Of a DNA stretch of 64,000 nucleotides, positions 8,441-17,629 are shown one piece after another. The stretch is from Vibrio plantisponsor (GTDB lineage Bacteria; Pseudomonadota; Gammaproteobacteria; Enterobacterales; Vibrionaceae): contig NZ_JABEQC010000002.1 of NCBI RefSeq assembly GCF_013041605.1, positions 124,001 to 188,000 of the forward strand, written 5' to 3'. The first letter of the stretch is position 1. The number at the start of each line of letters is the position of its first letter. The notes beneath the pieces are model-generated. The model was not told the origin of the DNA and ran no database searches. It worked only from the letters and a program-made list of their open reading frames with translations. Position numbers and translations under genes: made by a program.

Positions 8441-9969
8441 AACACAAATCGCTGGGTTAATTCAGACAGTTGATTCATCGATTCGGATAACTCTCTGATC
8501 GACATCTTCTGACTTTCTGATTTCTCTTCCATGATTTGAGTCGATTCTTTCACACCGGTCATATTCTGATTGATTTGATCAAGTGCCGAACCCTGTTGCT
8601 GAATTGCAGATGCCACATAATCCATTTGCGAACTTACTTGACTGATATTCATAGAGATCTGTTCTGTGACTTCAATAATGGTATCAACCGCAGAGGACAC
8701 ATCATCAGAATAGTCCGCCATATTGCTAATGTTGTCGGTCGAAAGCTTGATATTTCGATCTAAAACGGCGAGAGAGCGAGTTATTTCTTCAACACTGCTA
8801 CTGGTTCTGTTTGCTAGCTGACGCACTTCATCAGCCACAACTGCAAATCCGCGTCCGGCTTCACCTGCTCGAGCCGCTTCAATTGAAGCGTTAAGAGCAA
8901 GTAAGTTGGTTTGTTCAGAGATCCCAGTGATCGCTTGAAGGATTTTATGAATGTTTTGCGTATCCCCTACAACGTTTTCGACATTGTTTCGAGTTTCAGA
9001 AACAGCTTGCTTGAGCTTAGCAAGGTTATCTTGGCATCGAGAAGATTGTTCCAAAGCGTGTCTGCTTAGCTGGTTGGCTTGCTGTGTACCTTCATTACAT
9101 ACTCGTGTTGAATCGGAAACATTATTAAATGAAGAACCCAGTTCACCGATAGCTCCCGCGACCATTTCTGTATTTGATGCGTTGTGGGAAATCTCGTTAT
9201 CAACCGATTCAACGTTTTCAATAAGGTTATTTGAAACCATTTTGAGGTTTGATATCGCTTGGTTTTGAACTTGTGCTGTGTTTTGCAACTGCATGATGAT
9301 CTGGTTGAAACGAACAAAAAACTCGTCATTAGACTTGAGCTCAACATTCAAATGCAATTTGTCTTTTTTAACGATGTTCGCCACCATTTCATTCACATAG
9401 TTCATTCTCTTCATGCTTTTATCCAATACTAAACAAGCATAGATAGAGACACTGGCTTGAAAAATGGCGTATAAGCAGTGCTCGATAACCAAGGTATAAC
9501 TGCTGTTTGGCGGGAAGATGAAGATAGGCATTCCCGACGATTGCATCCAGAAAAAGAAAATATGATGCAAAGCAGCAGCAACCAGACCGTGCAGTACCAT
9601 CAGCCAGTCGTTATACAACATCAAAAGTGCCAACATTATGAACACTTCAAAGTGCAACATGATATCGCCATAGGCTTGGTGGATATGCAGAGCAACAAAA
9701 CCATAAAGCACATAAGGTAGAACGACTCTAAAACTGCGTTTGTTCAGTAAGAATGAAAGTGCTGCCAGTGCAAGAGTGATAAGCAGATCTGCAGTCGCAT
9801 AGCCGTAACGGGCGAAATAAATAAAAGAGAGCAGTGTCATTGGAATACTGATGACATAGGTCTTCTCTGAAAAAGATAGTTCTCGGTCAAATTGCATATC
9901 AGTACTTCTATATTGGTTATTAGGAATTTTTATGTTGTTGAATTGGCGTTTAAAAGATTCAAACATCAT
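8437..9969 (-). CDS. Methyl-accepting chemotaxis protein with a multi-helix histidine-rich membrane sensor domain
   Basis: A 510-residue chemoreceptor without the usual periplasmic ligand domain. Residues about 37-182 form some six membrane helices carrying His95, His97, His106, His127, His135, His136 and His164. A HAMP-like linker (about 185-240) and the cytoplasmic signalling domain follow. The hairpin tip ([20 protein letters not shown] and onward to [13 protein letters not shown]) is the conserved CheA/CheW-binding region. Start Met1 or Met2 (MMFES). A sensor buried in the membrane suggests energy, redox, gas or heme sensing, which is inference. The following small gene overlaps it by four bases. 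Confidence 0.9.
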   Translation of the reverse strand: MMFESFKRQFNNIKIPNNQYRSTDMQFDRELSFSEKTYVISIPMTLLSFIYFARYGYATADLLITLALAALSFLLNKRSFRVVLPYVLYGFVALHIHQAYGDIMLHFEVFIMLALLMLYNDWLMVLHGLVAAALHHIFFFWMQSSGMPIFIFPPNSSYTLVIEHCLYAIFQASVSIYACLVLDKSMKRMNYVNEMVANIVKKDKLHLNVELKSNDEFFVRFNQIIMQLQNTAQVQNQAISNLKMVSNNLIENVESVDNEISHNASNTEMVAGAIGELGSSFNNVSDSTRVCNEGTQQANQLSRHALEQSSRCQDNLAKLKQAVSETRNNVENVVGDTQNIHKILQAITGISEQTNLLALNASIEAARAGEAGRGFAVVADEVRQLANRTSSSVEEITRSLAVLDRNIKLSTDNISNMADYSDDVSSAVDTIIEVTEQISMNISQVSSQMDYVASAIQQQGSALDQINQNMTGVKESTQIMEEKSESQKMSIRELSESMNQLSELTQRFVL

Positions 9970-10315
9970 TCATCTAAATGCTTATTTTTTAAACCGACAA
10001 GGAGTTAAAGCTAAAAAGTGCCTTAGGACGGTGATGAACCATGTTGTTCTAACGTCTGGGTTAAAAGGATTTGTTGGCTGAAGAGAAACATATTTGCCTC
10101 ATACTTATTTTGTTGGGAGGAAGTGAATGACAAATAATATGATTAGCGACATTCTGAACGGTCGCTTTTAATGAACGATACCAACTGTGCCGTACGGTAA
10201 GTGTACATCATTCTTATCTGAATAGACAAAATATTTGTACAATATTTTTATTTGTATCGATATTTGTTGTTATCGATGAAGAAGACTGTGAATCTTCCAA
10301 CAAGGTGAACAAATG
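9970..10315. other. Non-coding stretch between the MCP and the tRNA-Ile terminator
   Basis: About 350 AT-rich bases that should hold the MCP promoter on the minus strand. I see no convincing gene or RNA here. The only dyads noted are an 8-base palindrome CCGTACGG near 10192 and an imperfect one centred on TTGTACAA near 10235. Neither matches an operator I know. Confidence 0.5.
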
Positions 10316-10346
10316 AAAAAAGCCTGATGAGTTTCCTCATCAGGCT
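10316..10346 (-). terminator. Terminator of tRNA-Ile(CAU)
   Basis: An 11-base perfect stem, AGCCTGATGAG (10321-10331) with CTCATCAGGCT (10336-10346) and a 4-base loop. On the minus strand it is followed by a T run (10316-10321), just beyond the tRNA 3' end. Confidence 0.9.
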
Positions 10347-10356
10347 TTCTGATATC

Positions 10357-10432
10357 TGGTGGCCCCTCCCAGACTTGAACTGGGGACCAATCGATTATGA
10401 GTCGACTGCTCTAACCACTGAGCTAAGGGGCC
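10357..10432 (-). tRNA. ileX: tRNA-Ile2 with CAU anticodon (lysidine-modified type)
   Basis: A 76-base cloverleaf read on the minus strand. The acceptor stem is GGCCCCT/AGGGGCC, CCA is encoded, the D arm is AGCTCAGTGGTTAGAGC, and the anticodon loop is CTCATAA. The CAT anticodon would be labelled Met by simple rules. The acceptor stem and body are nearly identical to E. coli tRNA-Ile2 (ileX) and unlike elongator or initiator Met tRNA. TilS modification of C34 to lysidine makes it read AUA. It stands alone with its own promoter and terminator, at the position used by VSP-II in V. cholerae. Confidence 0.92.
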
Positions 10433-10445
10433 GAATAGGTCAATG

Positions 10446-10474
10446 ATTATAGGTGAAGGGGTGGGGTGTGTCTA
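10446..10474 (-). promoter_or_regulatory. Promoter of tRNA-Ile(CAU)
   Basis: On the minus strand TAGACA (10469-10474), a 17-base spacer and a perfect TATAAT (10446-10451) lie 13 bases before the mature tRNA 5' end. Confidence 0.75.
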
Positions 10475-10529
10475 GACGCAAAGTAGGGTAATAGCGCTTA
10501 GTTTTTATCCACTTAGAACTACAGATAAT

Positions 10530-10557
10530 AAAAAAGGCGAGCTGTCGCTCACCTTTT
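10530..10557 (-). terminator. Terminator of the rpsU-yqeY-dnaG-rpoD operon
   Basis: GGCGAGC (10536-10542) pairs with GCTCACC (10547-10553) with one G-T pair. On the minus strand a T run follows, 31 bases past the rpoD stop. Confidence 0.85.
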
Positions 10558-10588
10558 ATTCAATGCTTTATGAAAGTTTGCTGTTCCG

Positions 10589-12454
10589 TTATTCGTCTAG
10601 GAAGCTGCGCAGGGTTTCTGAACGGCTTGGGTGACGAAGTTTACGCAGCGCTTTAGCTTCGATCTGACGGATACGTTCACGAGTTACGTCGAACTGCTTA
10701 CCAACTTCTTCCAAAGTGTGGTCAGTGTTCATATCGATACCGAAACGCATACGAAGTACTTTTGCTTCACGAGGAGTTAGACCACCTAAAACGTCACGAG
10801 TTGCTGCACGTAGGCTTGTTGCCGTTGCAGAATCTAGTGGTAGTTCTAGTGTTGTATCCTCGATGAAATCACCTAGATGCGAATCTTCGTCGTCACCGAT
10901 TGGTGTCTCCATTGAGATTGGCTCTTTAGCAATTTTCAGTACTTTACGAATCTTATCTTCCGGCATTTGCATACGTTCTGCCAATTCTTCTGGCAGAGGC
11001 TCGCGCCCCATTTCTTGTAGCATTTGGCGAGAGATACGATTCAGTTTGTTGATCGTTTCAATCATATGAACAGGGATACGGATCGTACGAGCTTGGTCTG
11101 CAATTGAACGAGTAATTGCCTGACGGATCCACCATGTTGCATAAGTCGAGAACTTGTAACCACGACGGTATTCAAACTTGTCTACTGCTTTCATCAGACC
11201 GATGTTACCTTCTTGGATTAGATCTAAGAACTGTAGACCACGGTTTGTGTATTTCTTAGCAATAGAAATAACCAGACGTAAGTTCGCTTCAACCATCTCT
11301 TTCTTCGCACGGCGAGCTTTCGCTTCACCGATAGACATGCGACGGCTGATATCTTTAATACGGTTTACCGTTAAAGATGTTTCTTGTTCGATAATACGTA
11401 GTTTCTGAATTGAACGACGAATATCTTCTTCATCTTCACGGATCTTCGCTACGTATGGCTTGTCAGATGCAAGAATTTGGTCAAACCAAGCTTCATCAGA
11501 TTCATTGCCAGTAAATACCGAGATAAATGATTTCTTCGGCATCTTAGCTTTTTCAACAACAGCGCGCATGATCAAACGTTCTTGTGTACGTACGCGATCC
11601 ATAGAATTGCGTAGCGTATTTACAAGATGGTCGAACTGTTTTGGTGTTAGACGGAATTCACGGAAAACCGTTAATACAAGTTCAGTCGCTTCTTGAGCCT
11701 TACTGCTTGTATCACCATGTTCGTTGATCGCAAGTTGAAGATTTTGGTACTGATTACGCAGTTCCGTGAACTTCTCTAAAGCAAGTTCAGGGTCGATACC
11801 AACTTCTTCTTCATCGCTGCTATCGTCGTCGCCATCTTCATCTTCGTCTTCATCGTCATCGGTATCGTCTTCGTCATCTAGGTCTGAACCTGTTAACTCT
11901 GAACCGATGTGCGTTGCTGTTGGTGCTTCACTTTCCATATCATCTGGGTTTACAAAACCACTAATGATATCGGTTAGGCGAAGTTCTTCAGCTTGAACTT
12001 TGTCAAATTGCTCAAGAATGTATGGAATAGTTCCAGGGTATTCAGCAACTGCACTTTGTACTTGGTTAATACCATCTTCGATACGCTTCGCGATATCGAT
12101 TTCACCTTCACGAGTTAGTAGTTCTACTGTACCCATTTCACGCATATACATACGAACAGGGTCAGTTGTTCTACCGATCTCGCTTTCTACGCTAGACAGC
12201 GCAGCAGCAGCAGCTTCAGCTGCATCTTCGTCGGTGATGGTTTCATCATCATTAAGAGCTAGATCATCAGCGTCAGGGGCAGTTTCTACAACTTTGATAC
12301 CCATGTCGTTGATCATCTGAATAATATCTTCTACCTGTTCAGAATCTACGATTTCTGCTGGTAGGTGGTCATTTACTTCGGCGTAGGTCAGATAGCCCTG
12401 CTCCTTGCCGCGAATGACAAGTTGCTTAAGCTGTGACTGCGGATTTTGATCCAT
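10589..12454 (-). CDS. rpoD: RpoD, primary sigma-70 factor
   Basis: The 621-residue housekeeping sigma factor. Region 1.1 is at the N-terminus and region 1.2 ([21 protein letters not shown]) is near 98-118. A non-conserved region holds a highly acidic stretch (about 191-217, nearly all Asp/Glu). Regions 2.1-2.4 include [20 protein letters not shown], and region 4.2 is the helix-turn-helix with [20 protein letters not shown]. It is the last gene of the macromolecular synthesis operon, 97 bases after dnaG. E. coli RpoD is 613 residues, so the length is normal. Confidence 0.98.
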   Translation of the reverse strand: MDQNPQSQLKQLVIRGKEQGYLTYAEVNDHLPAEIVDSEQVEDIIQMINDMGIKVVETAPDADDLALNDDETITDEDAAEAAAAALSSVESEIGRTTDPVRMYMREMGTVELLTREGEIDIAKRIEDGINQVQSAVAEYPGTIPYILEQFDKVQAEELRLTDIISGFVNPDDMESEAPTATHIGSELTGSDLDDEDDTDDDEDEDEDGDDDSSDEEEVGIDPELALEKFTELRNQYQNLQLAINEHGDTSSKAQEATELVLTVFREFRLTPKQFDHLVNTLRNSMDRVRTQERLIMRAVVEKAKMPKKSFISVFTGNESDEAWFDQILASDKPYVAKIREDEEDIRRSIQKLRIIEQETSLTVNRIKDISRRMSIGEAKARRAKKEMVEANLRLVISIAKKYTNRGLQFLDLIQEGNIGLMKAVDKFEYRRGYKFSTYATWWIRQAITRSIADQARTIRIPVHMIETINKLNRISRQMLQEMGREPLPEELAERMQMPEDKIRKVLKIAKEPISMETPIGDDEDSHLGDFIEDTTLELPLDSATATSLRAATRDVLGGLTPREAKVLRMRFGIDMNTDHTLEEVGKQFDVTRERIRQIEAKALRKLRHPSRSETLRSFLDE

Positions 12455-12551
12455 AGACGGTATCCAACTTCGTATCTGGTGAAGGAATAGTATGCGAAAT
12501 GCAAACCACGGATAATAACAAATTAAATTGTTGCTGACTATTCAAACTGGG

Positions 12552-14315
12552 TTACGCTTTAAATTCTAGCATTAACGCTACTAGCTCCCTTTTTTCGTCG
12601 CTTGATAAACCGACGTTTCTTTCTTTAACCAGCAATTGTTCAATTTGTTTTTCTACGCACTGGGCAAGAATTTTGTCCAATGAGTCATAAAATAGTTCTT
12701 GTTGATCTTCAGCAAACGGGATCTCCCAGCTTGCAAGGCGAGACAACAGTTCCTGTGTTTTTGTACCGCGCCAATGCTCTAACAATTGACCCGTTTTTAT
12801 ATGGGGTTGTTGTCTGCATTTTTCAAGCACTTCTGTCAACAATTTCAACCCTGGAATCTCCAAACCTTGAGTAGTTGAAAGGTCTGGCACCATATCAGCA
12901 TAGCTCGGATTCTGTAGAAGCAAAGCAATGACATCTCTCATCGGTGTTCGCTTTATTTCTTTATGCGGCTGAGGCTTTGTTTCATTTGTTTTTAATAACG
13001 AGTTTAAAAACTTTTCTAGTTGAAAGTCGCTCCACCCAGTACCTCGTAATATCTCACTCCATATATATGCTTTTAAAGATGCTTCAGTTGTTTTGTTCAA
13101 TAACGGAGCAGCGTTTGTCGCTACATAGACCTTCCATTTTGTAGTGTCACCATCTGGAGCATCTTTCTTGATTTCAGAAAGCAGGAAATCAATAAGAGAT
13201 AAGGAATTATCTATTTCGGCTTCTAGGCCATCCTTCCCATATTTTCTAACAAAGCTATCAGGATCTTCACCATCAGGCAGAAATAGCACCTTGAGAATTT
13301 TATTTGGGTTTAGATATTCAAGTGCATTTTCCATTGCGCGTCTTGCCGCTTCGCGCCCCGCTCGGTCACCGTCGTAACAGCAAATTATAGTATTGGTTTG
13401 ACGGAAGAGAGTTTGAATATGGTCGCCAGTGGTTGATGTTCCTAGAGATGCAACGGAATAATCAATGCCATATTGCGCCAGAGCCACGACATCCATATAA
13501 CCTTCGACCACGAGGATTTGTGGTGGTTCACGGTAGGCCTGTAAAACTTCATAAAGCCCATACAGCTCTTTGCCTTTATGGAAAATAGGTGTCTCTGGTG
13601 AGTTCAGATACTTAGGTGTACCTTCACCAATAACACGGCCACCAAAACCAATCACTCGGCCTCGACGATCCCGAATAGGGAACATAACGCGGCCACGAAA
13701 ACGGTCATAGCGTTTGCCGTTGTCGTTTTCAATCAACATGCCGCCTGAAACCAACATGTCTTGGGCATGTTTTTGTTGTCCGAAATTCTTACGAACTAAA
13801 TCCCATTCGTCAGCCACATAGCCAATACCGAACTTCTGAACTATCTCGCCGGATAAACCACGATTTTTTAAATATTCAATGGCATGACGGTTAGCAGGAA
13901 CTTTAAGTTGTTGACGATAAAACTGAGCAATGCTGCCCATTAAATCGTAAAGATTACGTTTTTCGTCGCTGCTAACTTTTGGTGTATTACTTTTGAAACC
14001 ACTATTTGAGCGTTCTTCTCTGGGTACTTCTAGTCCGAGAGAGGAAGCTAACTCTTCAATCGCTTCAGGAAACTCAAGACGCTCATACTCCATCATGAAG
14101 TCGATGGCGTTACCATGCACGCCGCAGCCAAAACAGTGATAGAACTGCTTTTCTTGGCTTACGCTAAATGACGGGGTTTTTTCATTGTGGAATGGACAAC
14201 ATGCACCGTAGTTTTTGCCCTTTTTTTTAAGTTTCACACGTGCGTCGATAACATCGACAATATCAAGTCGAGCTAGGAGGTCATCGATGAAGCTACGAGG
14301 GATCTGTCCTGCCAT
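12552..14315 (-). CDS. dnaG: DnaG, DNA primase
   Basis: A 587-residue primase that lays RNA primers at the replication fork and binds DnaB helicase. The N-terminal zinc-binding domain uses Cys40, His43, Cys61 and Cys64 (CCPFHNEKTPSF, then YHCFGCG). The TOPRIM catalytic core follows, with EGYMD near 268 and an acidic DGDRAG segment. The C-terminal helicase-binding domain ends at 587. It lies between a yqeY-type gene and rpoD in the usual operon order. Confidence 0.97.
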   Translation of the reverse strand: MAGQIPRSFIDDLLARLDIVDVIDARVKLKKKGKNYGACCPFHNEKTPSFSVSQEKQFYHCFGCGVHGNAIDFMMEYERLEFPEAIEELASSLGLEVPREERSNSGFKSNTPKVSSDEKRNLYDLMGSIAQFYRQQLKVPANRHAIEYLKNRGLSGEIVQKFGIGYVADEWDLVRKNFGQQKHAQDMLVSGGMLIENDNGKRYDRFRGRVMFPIRDRRGRVIGFGGRVIGEGTPKYLNSPETPIFHKGKELYGLYEVLQAYREPPQILVVEGYMDVVALAQYGIDYSVASLGTSTTGDHIQTLFRQTNTIICCYDGDRAGREAARRAMENALEYLNPNKILKVLFLPDGEDPDSFVRKYGKDGLEAEIDNSLSLIDFLLSEIKKDAPDGDTTKWKVYVATNAAPLLNKTTEASLKAYIWSEILRGTGWSDFQLEKFLNSLLKTNETKPQPHKEIKRTPMRDVIALLLQNPSYADMVPDLSTTQGLEIPGLKLLTEVLEKCRQQPHIKTGQLLEHWRGTKTQELLSRLASWEIPFAEDQQELFYDSLDKILAQCVEKQIEQLLVKERNVGLSSDEKRELVALMLEFKA

Positions 14316-14372
14316 AAAACCTAAAAAAAAGATAAAAACGAATGTGCAAGGTCAACAGACCTTAGATACAAA

Positions 14373-14404
14373 CAAGCCGTGCATTCAAAGAATAGCACGG
14401 CTTG
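14373..14404 (-). terminator. Intercistronic hairpin between yqeY and dnaG
   Basis: A 10-base perfect stem, CAAGCCGTGC (14373-14382) with GCACGGCTTG (14395-14404) and a 12-base loop. On the minus strand it is followed by TTTGTATC. It could terminate part of the transcripts leaving rpsU-yqeY, or act as a processing site. A second small stem (AAGGTC/GACCTT, 14348-14363) lies just after it. Confidence 0.55.
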
Positions 14405-14422
14405 CTGCAATAGAGTTCTGGA

Positions 14423-14866
14423 TTAAGCCAGTTTAGCGCGAACTAAACCGCTGACTTTACCCATATCTGCACGCCCTTGAATTTGTGGTTTCAAGATAGC
14501 CATCACTTTACCCATGTCTTGCATGCCCGCTGGAGAGGATTCTGCGATTGCACTTTCAATCAGTGCTAACACTTCTTCTTCGCTCAGTGGTTGAGGCATA
14601 AATTCCTCAAGGATGGTGATTTCTGCTTGCTCCACTTCAGCTAAATCTAAACGATTTGCTGCTTCATATTGCGATACAGAATCGCGACGTTGTTTAACCA
14701 TTTTGGTCAGCACAGCAACGATATCGTCATCGGTCAGAGTAATCTTCTCGTCAACTTCACGTTGTTTGATTGCTGAAAGGGCTAAACGAATAGTGCCAAG
14801 GCGCGCTTTGTCCTTGGCTTTCATCGCTAATTTTTGCTCTTCTCTGAGATTATCAATAAGAGCCAT
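14423..14866 (-). CDS. GatB/YqeY domain protein
   Basis: A 147-residue protein made almost wholly of the YqeY domain, the helical tRNA-binding tail domain also found in GatB. Typical features are the N-terminal LIDNLREEQKLAMKAKDKARLGTIRL helix and the C-terminal segment with MGKVMAILKPQIQGRADMGKVSGLV. Its role as a stand-alone protein is not established. Its place between rpsU and dnaG is conserved in many gammaproteobacteria. It begins 28 bases after rpsU. Confidence 0.93.
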   Translation of the reverse strand: MALIDNLREEQKLAMKAKDKARLGTIRLALSAIKQREVDEKITLTDDDIVAVLTKMVKQRRDSVSQYEAANRLDLAEVEQAEITILEEFMPQPLSEEEVLALIESAIAESSPAGMQDMGKVMAILKPQIQGRADMGKVSGLVRAKLA

Positions 14867-14894
14867 AACTTAATCCTTAATTAGGAAAAAGCTA

Positions 14895-15110
14895 TTAGTA
14901 CAGGCGAACGCGACGAGCGTTTTCGCGAGCAAGCTTCTTAGCGTGACGCTTTTGAGCTGCTGCTTTAGCGCGTTTGCGAACTGTAGTTGGTTTTTCGTAG
15001 TGCTCACGACGACGCACTTCAGAAAGGATACCTGCTTTTTCGCAAGAGCGTTTGAAACGACGTAGTGCAACGTCGAACGGTTCGTTTTCACGTACTTTAA
15101 CTACTGGCAT
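14895..15110 (-). CDS. rpsU: RpsU, 30S ribosomal protein S21
   Basis: A 71-residue basic protein beginning [20 protein letters not shown] and ending [14 protein letters not shown], full length for S21. It helps the 30S subunit bind mRNA. It is the first gene of the leftward rpsU-yqeY-dnaG-rpoD operon. GAGGTG and GAAAGG lie just upstream of the ATG. The divergent region to tsaD (15111-15350) holds the operon promoter, but I could not pick one hexamer pair with confidence. Confidence 0.98.
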
Positions 15111-15350
15111 ATGCCTTTCACCTCAGGGGTTATTCGTTAATGCTGATATTCAGTGACCAAATCAACAAGGTTTCTTATTCGTTTGGTCTTTAATCAGCTA
15201 GATCAAAAATGGTGCGGAATTTTAATCCGATCGTTGTGCCTTTGTAAAGTACTTTGTCGTTTAGCCTCTGTACAAAATTTGTTTGTGAAGCGAAGCCGTT
15301 GTAACATTGCGCCAATTTGAAATTTTAGATGGCAGTGTGCTGAGAAAAAT

Positions 15351-16367
15351 ATGCGTATTATTGGTATTGAAACCTCTTGTGATGAGACGGGTATAGCGAT
15401 TTACGATGACGAGAAGGGATTGCTGTCACATAAGCTTTATAGCCAAGTTAAACTTCACGCTGACTACGGCGGTGTTGTGCCAGAACTGGCTTCGCGTGAC
15501 CACGTTAAGAAAACCATTCCACTGATTAAAGCAGCAATGGCTGAAGCGAATTTAACGCCGAAAGACATTGATGGGGTCGCTTATACAGCAGGACCCGGTC
15601 TTGTTGGAGCTCTATTAGTTGGCGCAACTATTGGACGCAGTATTGCTTATGCTTGGAACGTTCCGGCTGTTGCGGTACACCATATGGAAGGACACTTACT
15701 CGCTCCGATGTTGGAAGACAACCCACCTCCGTTCCCATTTGTTGCACTGCTTGTTTCAGGCGGCCACAGCATGATGGTTGAAGTAAAAGGCATTGGTGAG
15801 TACCGCATTCTTGGCGAATCTATTGATGATGCGGCTGGTGAAGCGTTTGATAAAACTGCGAAACTCATGGGGCTGGATTACCCAGGTGGCCCTTTGCTTT
15901 CACGCTTAGCTGAAAAAGGTACTCCGGGGCGCTTTAAGTTTCCGCGTCCTATGACGGATCGACCAGGGCTGGAAATGAGCTTCTCTGGTCTGAAAACTTT
16001 CACGGCTAACACGATTGCTGCAAATGGTGACGATGAACAAACTCGTGCTGATATTGCCTATGCATTCCAAGATGCTGTTTGTTCAACGCTGGTGATTAAG
16101 TGTAAACGTGCGCTGGAAGAAACTGGCATGAAGCGAATTGTTATTGCCGGTGGTGTAAGTGCAAATAAACAGTTACGCGCAGATTTAGCTAAGCTGGCAG
16201 AAAAAATCGGTGGTGAAGTGTATTACCCACGTACTGAGTTTTGTACCGATAATGGCGCTATGATTGCGTTTGCTGGTATGCAACGCTTGAAGAATGGTGA
16301 TGTGACAGATTTGAGCGTTGAAGCTCGTCCTCGCTGGCCAATTGATCAATTGACTCCTATTGAGTAA
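15351..16367 (+). CDS. tsaD: TsaD, tRNA N6-threonylcarbamoyladenosine transferase
   Basis: A 338-residue ASKHA-fold protein that, with TsaB and TsaE, puts threonylcarbamoyl on A37 of ANN-decoding tRNAs. Metal-binding HHMEGH is near 110, the N-terminal glycine loop is [11 protein letters not shown], and the SGGHS and [10 protein letters not shown] segments are intact. It is a single gene divergent from rpsU, ending at a strong terminator. Confidence 0.97.
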   Translation: MRIIGIETSCDETGIAIYDDEKGLLSHKLYSQVKLHADYGGVVPELASRDHVKKTIPLIKAAMAEANLTPKDIDGVAYTAGPGLVGALLVGATIGRSIAYAWNVPAVAVHHMEGHLLAPMLEDNPPPFPFVALLVSGGHSMMVEVKGIGEYRILGESIDDAAGEAFDKTAKLMGLDYPGGPLLSRLAEKGTPGRFKFPRPMTDRPGLEMSFSGLKTFTANTIAANGDDEQTRADIAYAFQDAVCSTLVIKCKRALEETGMKRIVIAGGVSANKQLRADLAKLAEKIGGEVYYPRTEFCTDNGAMIAFAGMQRLKNGDVTDLSVEARPRWPIDQLTPIE

Positions 16368-16383
16368 TTAAAGCCGAATAAGA

Positions 16384-16412
16384 AAAACGGTCGCAATAGC
16401 GGCCGTTTTTTT
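16384..16412 (+). terminator. Terminator between tsaD and plsY (bidirectional)
   Basis: AAAACGGTCGC (16384-16394), loop AATA, GCGGCCGTTTT (16399-16409) and a following T run. The A run on the left lets it also serve plsY from the other side. Confidence 0.9.
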
Positions 16413-16442
16413 ATGTTTGGAGTTTGTGGAATCGCTAAGTGA

Positions 16443-17039
16443 TTAAGCTTTCTTTTTCTCGCCGACTTTAGGTTCTGTTCCGGCAAAAAGACGCTTAATG
16501 TTTTGATGATGGCGCAAGATAATTAAGCAGCAGAGCATGGCTACTGGCAGAGTGTATTGGGGTTTGACCAGCCATGTATAAAGAGGGGCAAGCAACACGG
16601 TGACTATCGCGGCCAAAGATGAATAACGGAAAATGACAGCCACAAATAGCCAAGTCGCCATAATCATGGTTGTTAAATCTAATCCGATAGGGGCGATAGC
16701 ACCTAAAGCGGTAGCGACCCCTTTCCCACCTTTAAAGTGGAAGAAAATAGGGTACATATGACCAAGGCATGCCGCGATGGCAACCAAACCCAAAATAAGA
16801 GGATCTATTTTTAGAAAGTAACCCGCCCAAACCGGAATTGTACCTTTGAGCATGTCGCACAGTAACACAGCCGCCGCTGCTTTTTTGCCACCAATTCGTA
16901 AGACGTTTGTCGCACCCGGATTATTTGAACCCACACCTCTAGGGTCTGGCAGGCGTAATAAACGACAGATCAGCACCGCACTGGAGATCGAACCCAGTAA
17001 ATAAGCGGAAATTATCATTATTAGTGCCAATGGCGTCAT
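16443..17039 (-). CDS. plsY: PlsY, acyl-phosphate:glycerol-3-phosphate acyltransferase
   Basis: A 198-residue inner-membrane protein with about five helices. It makes lysophosphatidic acid using acyl phosphate from PlsX. The signature segments are present: [12 protein letters not shown] near 37-48, [18 protein letters not shown] near 97-114 and a late [13 protein letters not shown]. It is divergent from folB across 236 bases. The C-terminus ends in a lysine-rich tail. Confidence 0.96.
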   Translation of the reverse strand: MTPLALIMIISAYLLGSISSAVLICRLLRLPDPRGVGSNNPGATNVLRIGGKKAAAAVLLCDMLKGTIPVWAGYFLKIDPLILGLVAIAACLGHMYPIFFHFKGGKGVATALGAIAPIGLDLTTMIMATWLFVAVIFRYSSLAAIVTVLLAPLYTWLVKPQYTLPVAMLCCLIILRHHQNIKRLFAGTEPKVGEKKKA

Positions 17040-17275
17040 TATTGCCTCAATACGGTGAGTTTTTTGAACTGGGCTTTACATTGTTTTGTTATACCCATGC
17101 GACTAGTAACTTCAAGCTGGCATGAGTGTCTTTAAGTAAAAATTCTGTTTGGTTTACCCATCTAAACGCGGTTTCGTATATGATATCGCGATTGGCGACG
17201 ATAGTACGTTTTTTTACTCAATATAGGTATCCGACCTGTAATTGAGTTTAACTGTTGGAAGGAATTCGATAGAAG

Positions 17276-17629
17276 ATGGATAAAGTCTTTATAGAGCAGC
17301 TAGAAGTCATTACCACAATAGGGGTTTATGACTGGGAACAGACCATTAAACAAAAACTGGTTCTCGATTTGGAAATGGCTCATGACAATAAGCCAGCAGG
17401 CAACAGCGATGATGTTGCGCATGCTCTAGACTACGCTCAAGTCAGCCAAGCTGTGATTGAACATATTGAATCAGGCCGTTTCTTATTGGTTGAAAGGGTG
17501 GCAGAAGAAGTCGCTAGCTTAATCATGCAACGCTTTAGTGTGCCTTGGATTCGTATTCGACTAACAAAGCCGGGTGCAGTTCCGCAGGCGAAAGGTGTAG
17601 GAGTGATCATCGAAAGAGGATCATTATGA
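17276..17629 (+). CDS. folB: FolB, dihydroneopterin aldolase
   Basis: A 117-residue enzyme of folate synthesis that turns dihydroneopterin into 6-hydroxymethyl-dihydropterin. The N-terminal IEQLEVITTIGVYDWEQ, the LDYAQV segment and the C-terminal LTKPGAVPQAKGVGVIIER are typical. Its stop overlaps the folK start (ATGA), so the next enzyme in the pathway is coupled to it. GGAAGG lies upstream of the ATG. Confidence 0.96.
   Translation: MDKVFIEQLEVITTIGVYDWEQTIKQKLVLDLEMAHDNKPAGNSDDVAHALDYAQVSQAVIEHIESGRFLLVERVAEEVASLIMQRFSVPWIRIRLTKPGAVPQAKGVGVIIERGSL

Noticed and set aside
10225..10246. Imperfect palindrome around TTGTACAA upstream of the MCP gene
   Set aside because: The 8-base core is followed by three mismatches and matches no operator I know; expected by chance in AT-rich DNA.
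11766..11996. Poly-serine open frame opposite rpoD
   Set aside because: It is the complement of the acidic Asp/Glu stretch of RpoD; the simple codon pattern creates it.
17088..17130. TATACCCATGCGACTAG-like segment before folB resembling dispersed Vibrio intergenic repeats
   Set aside because: Only one copy is seen in this window and the resemblance is from memory; not enough to call a repeat.
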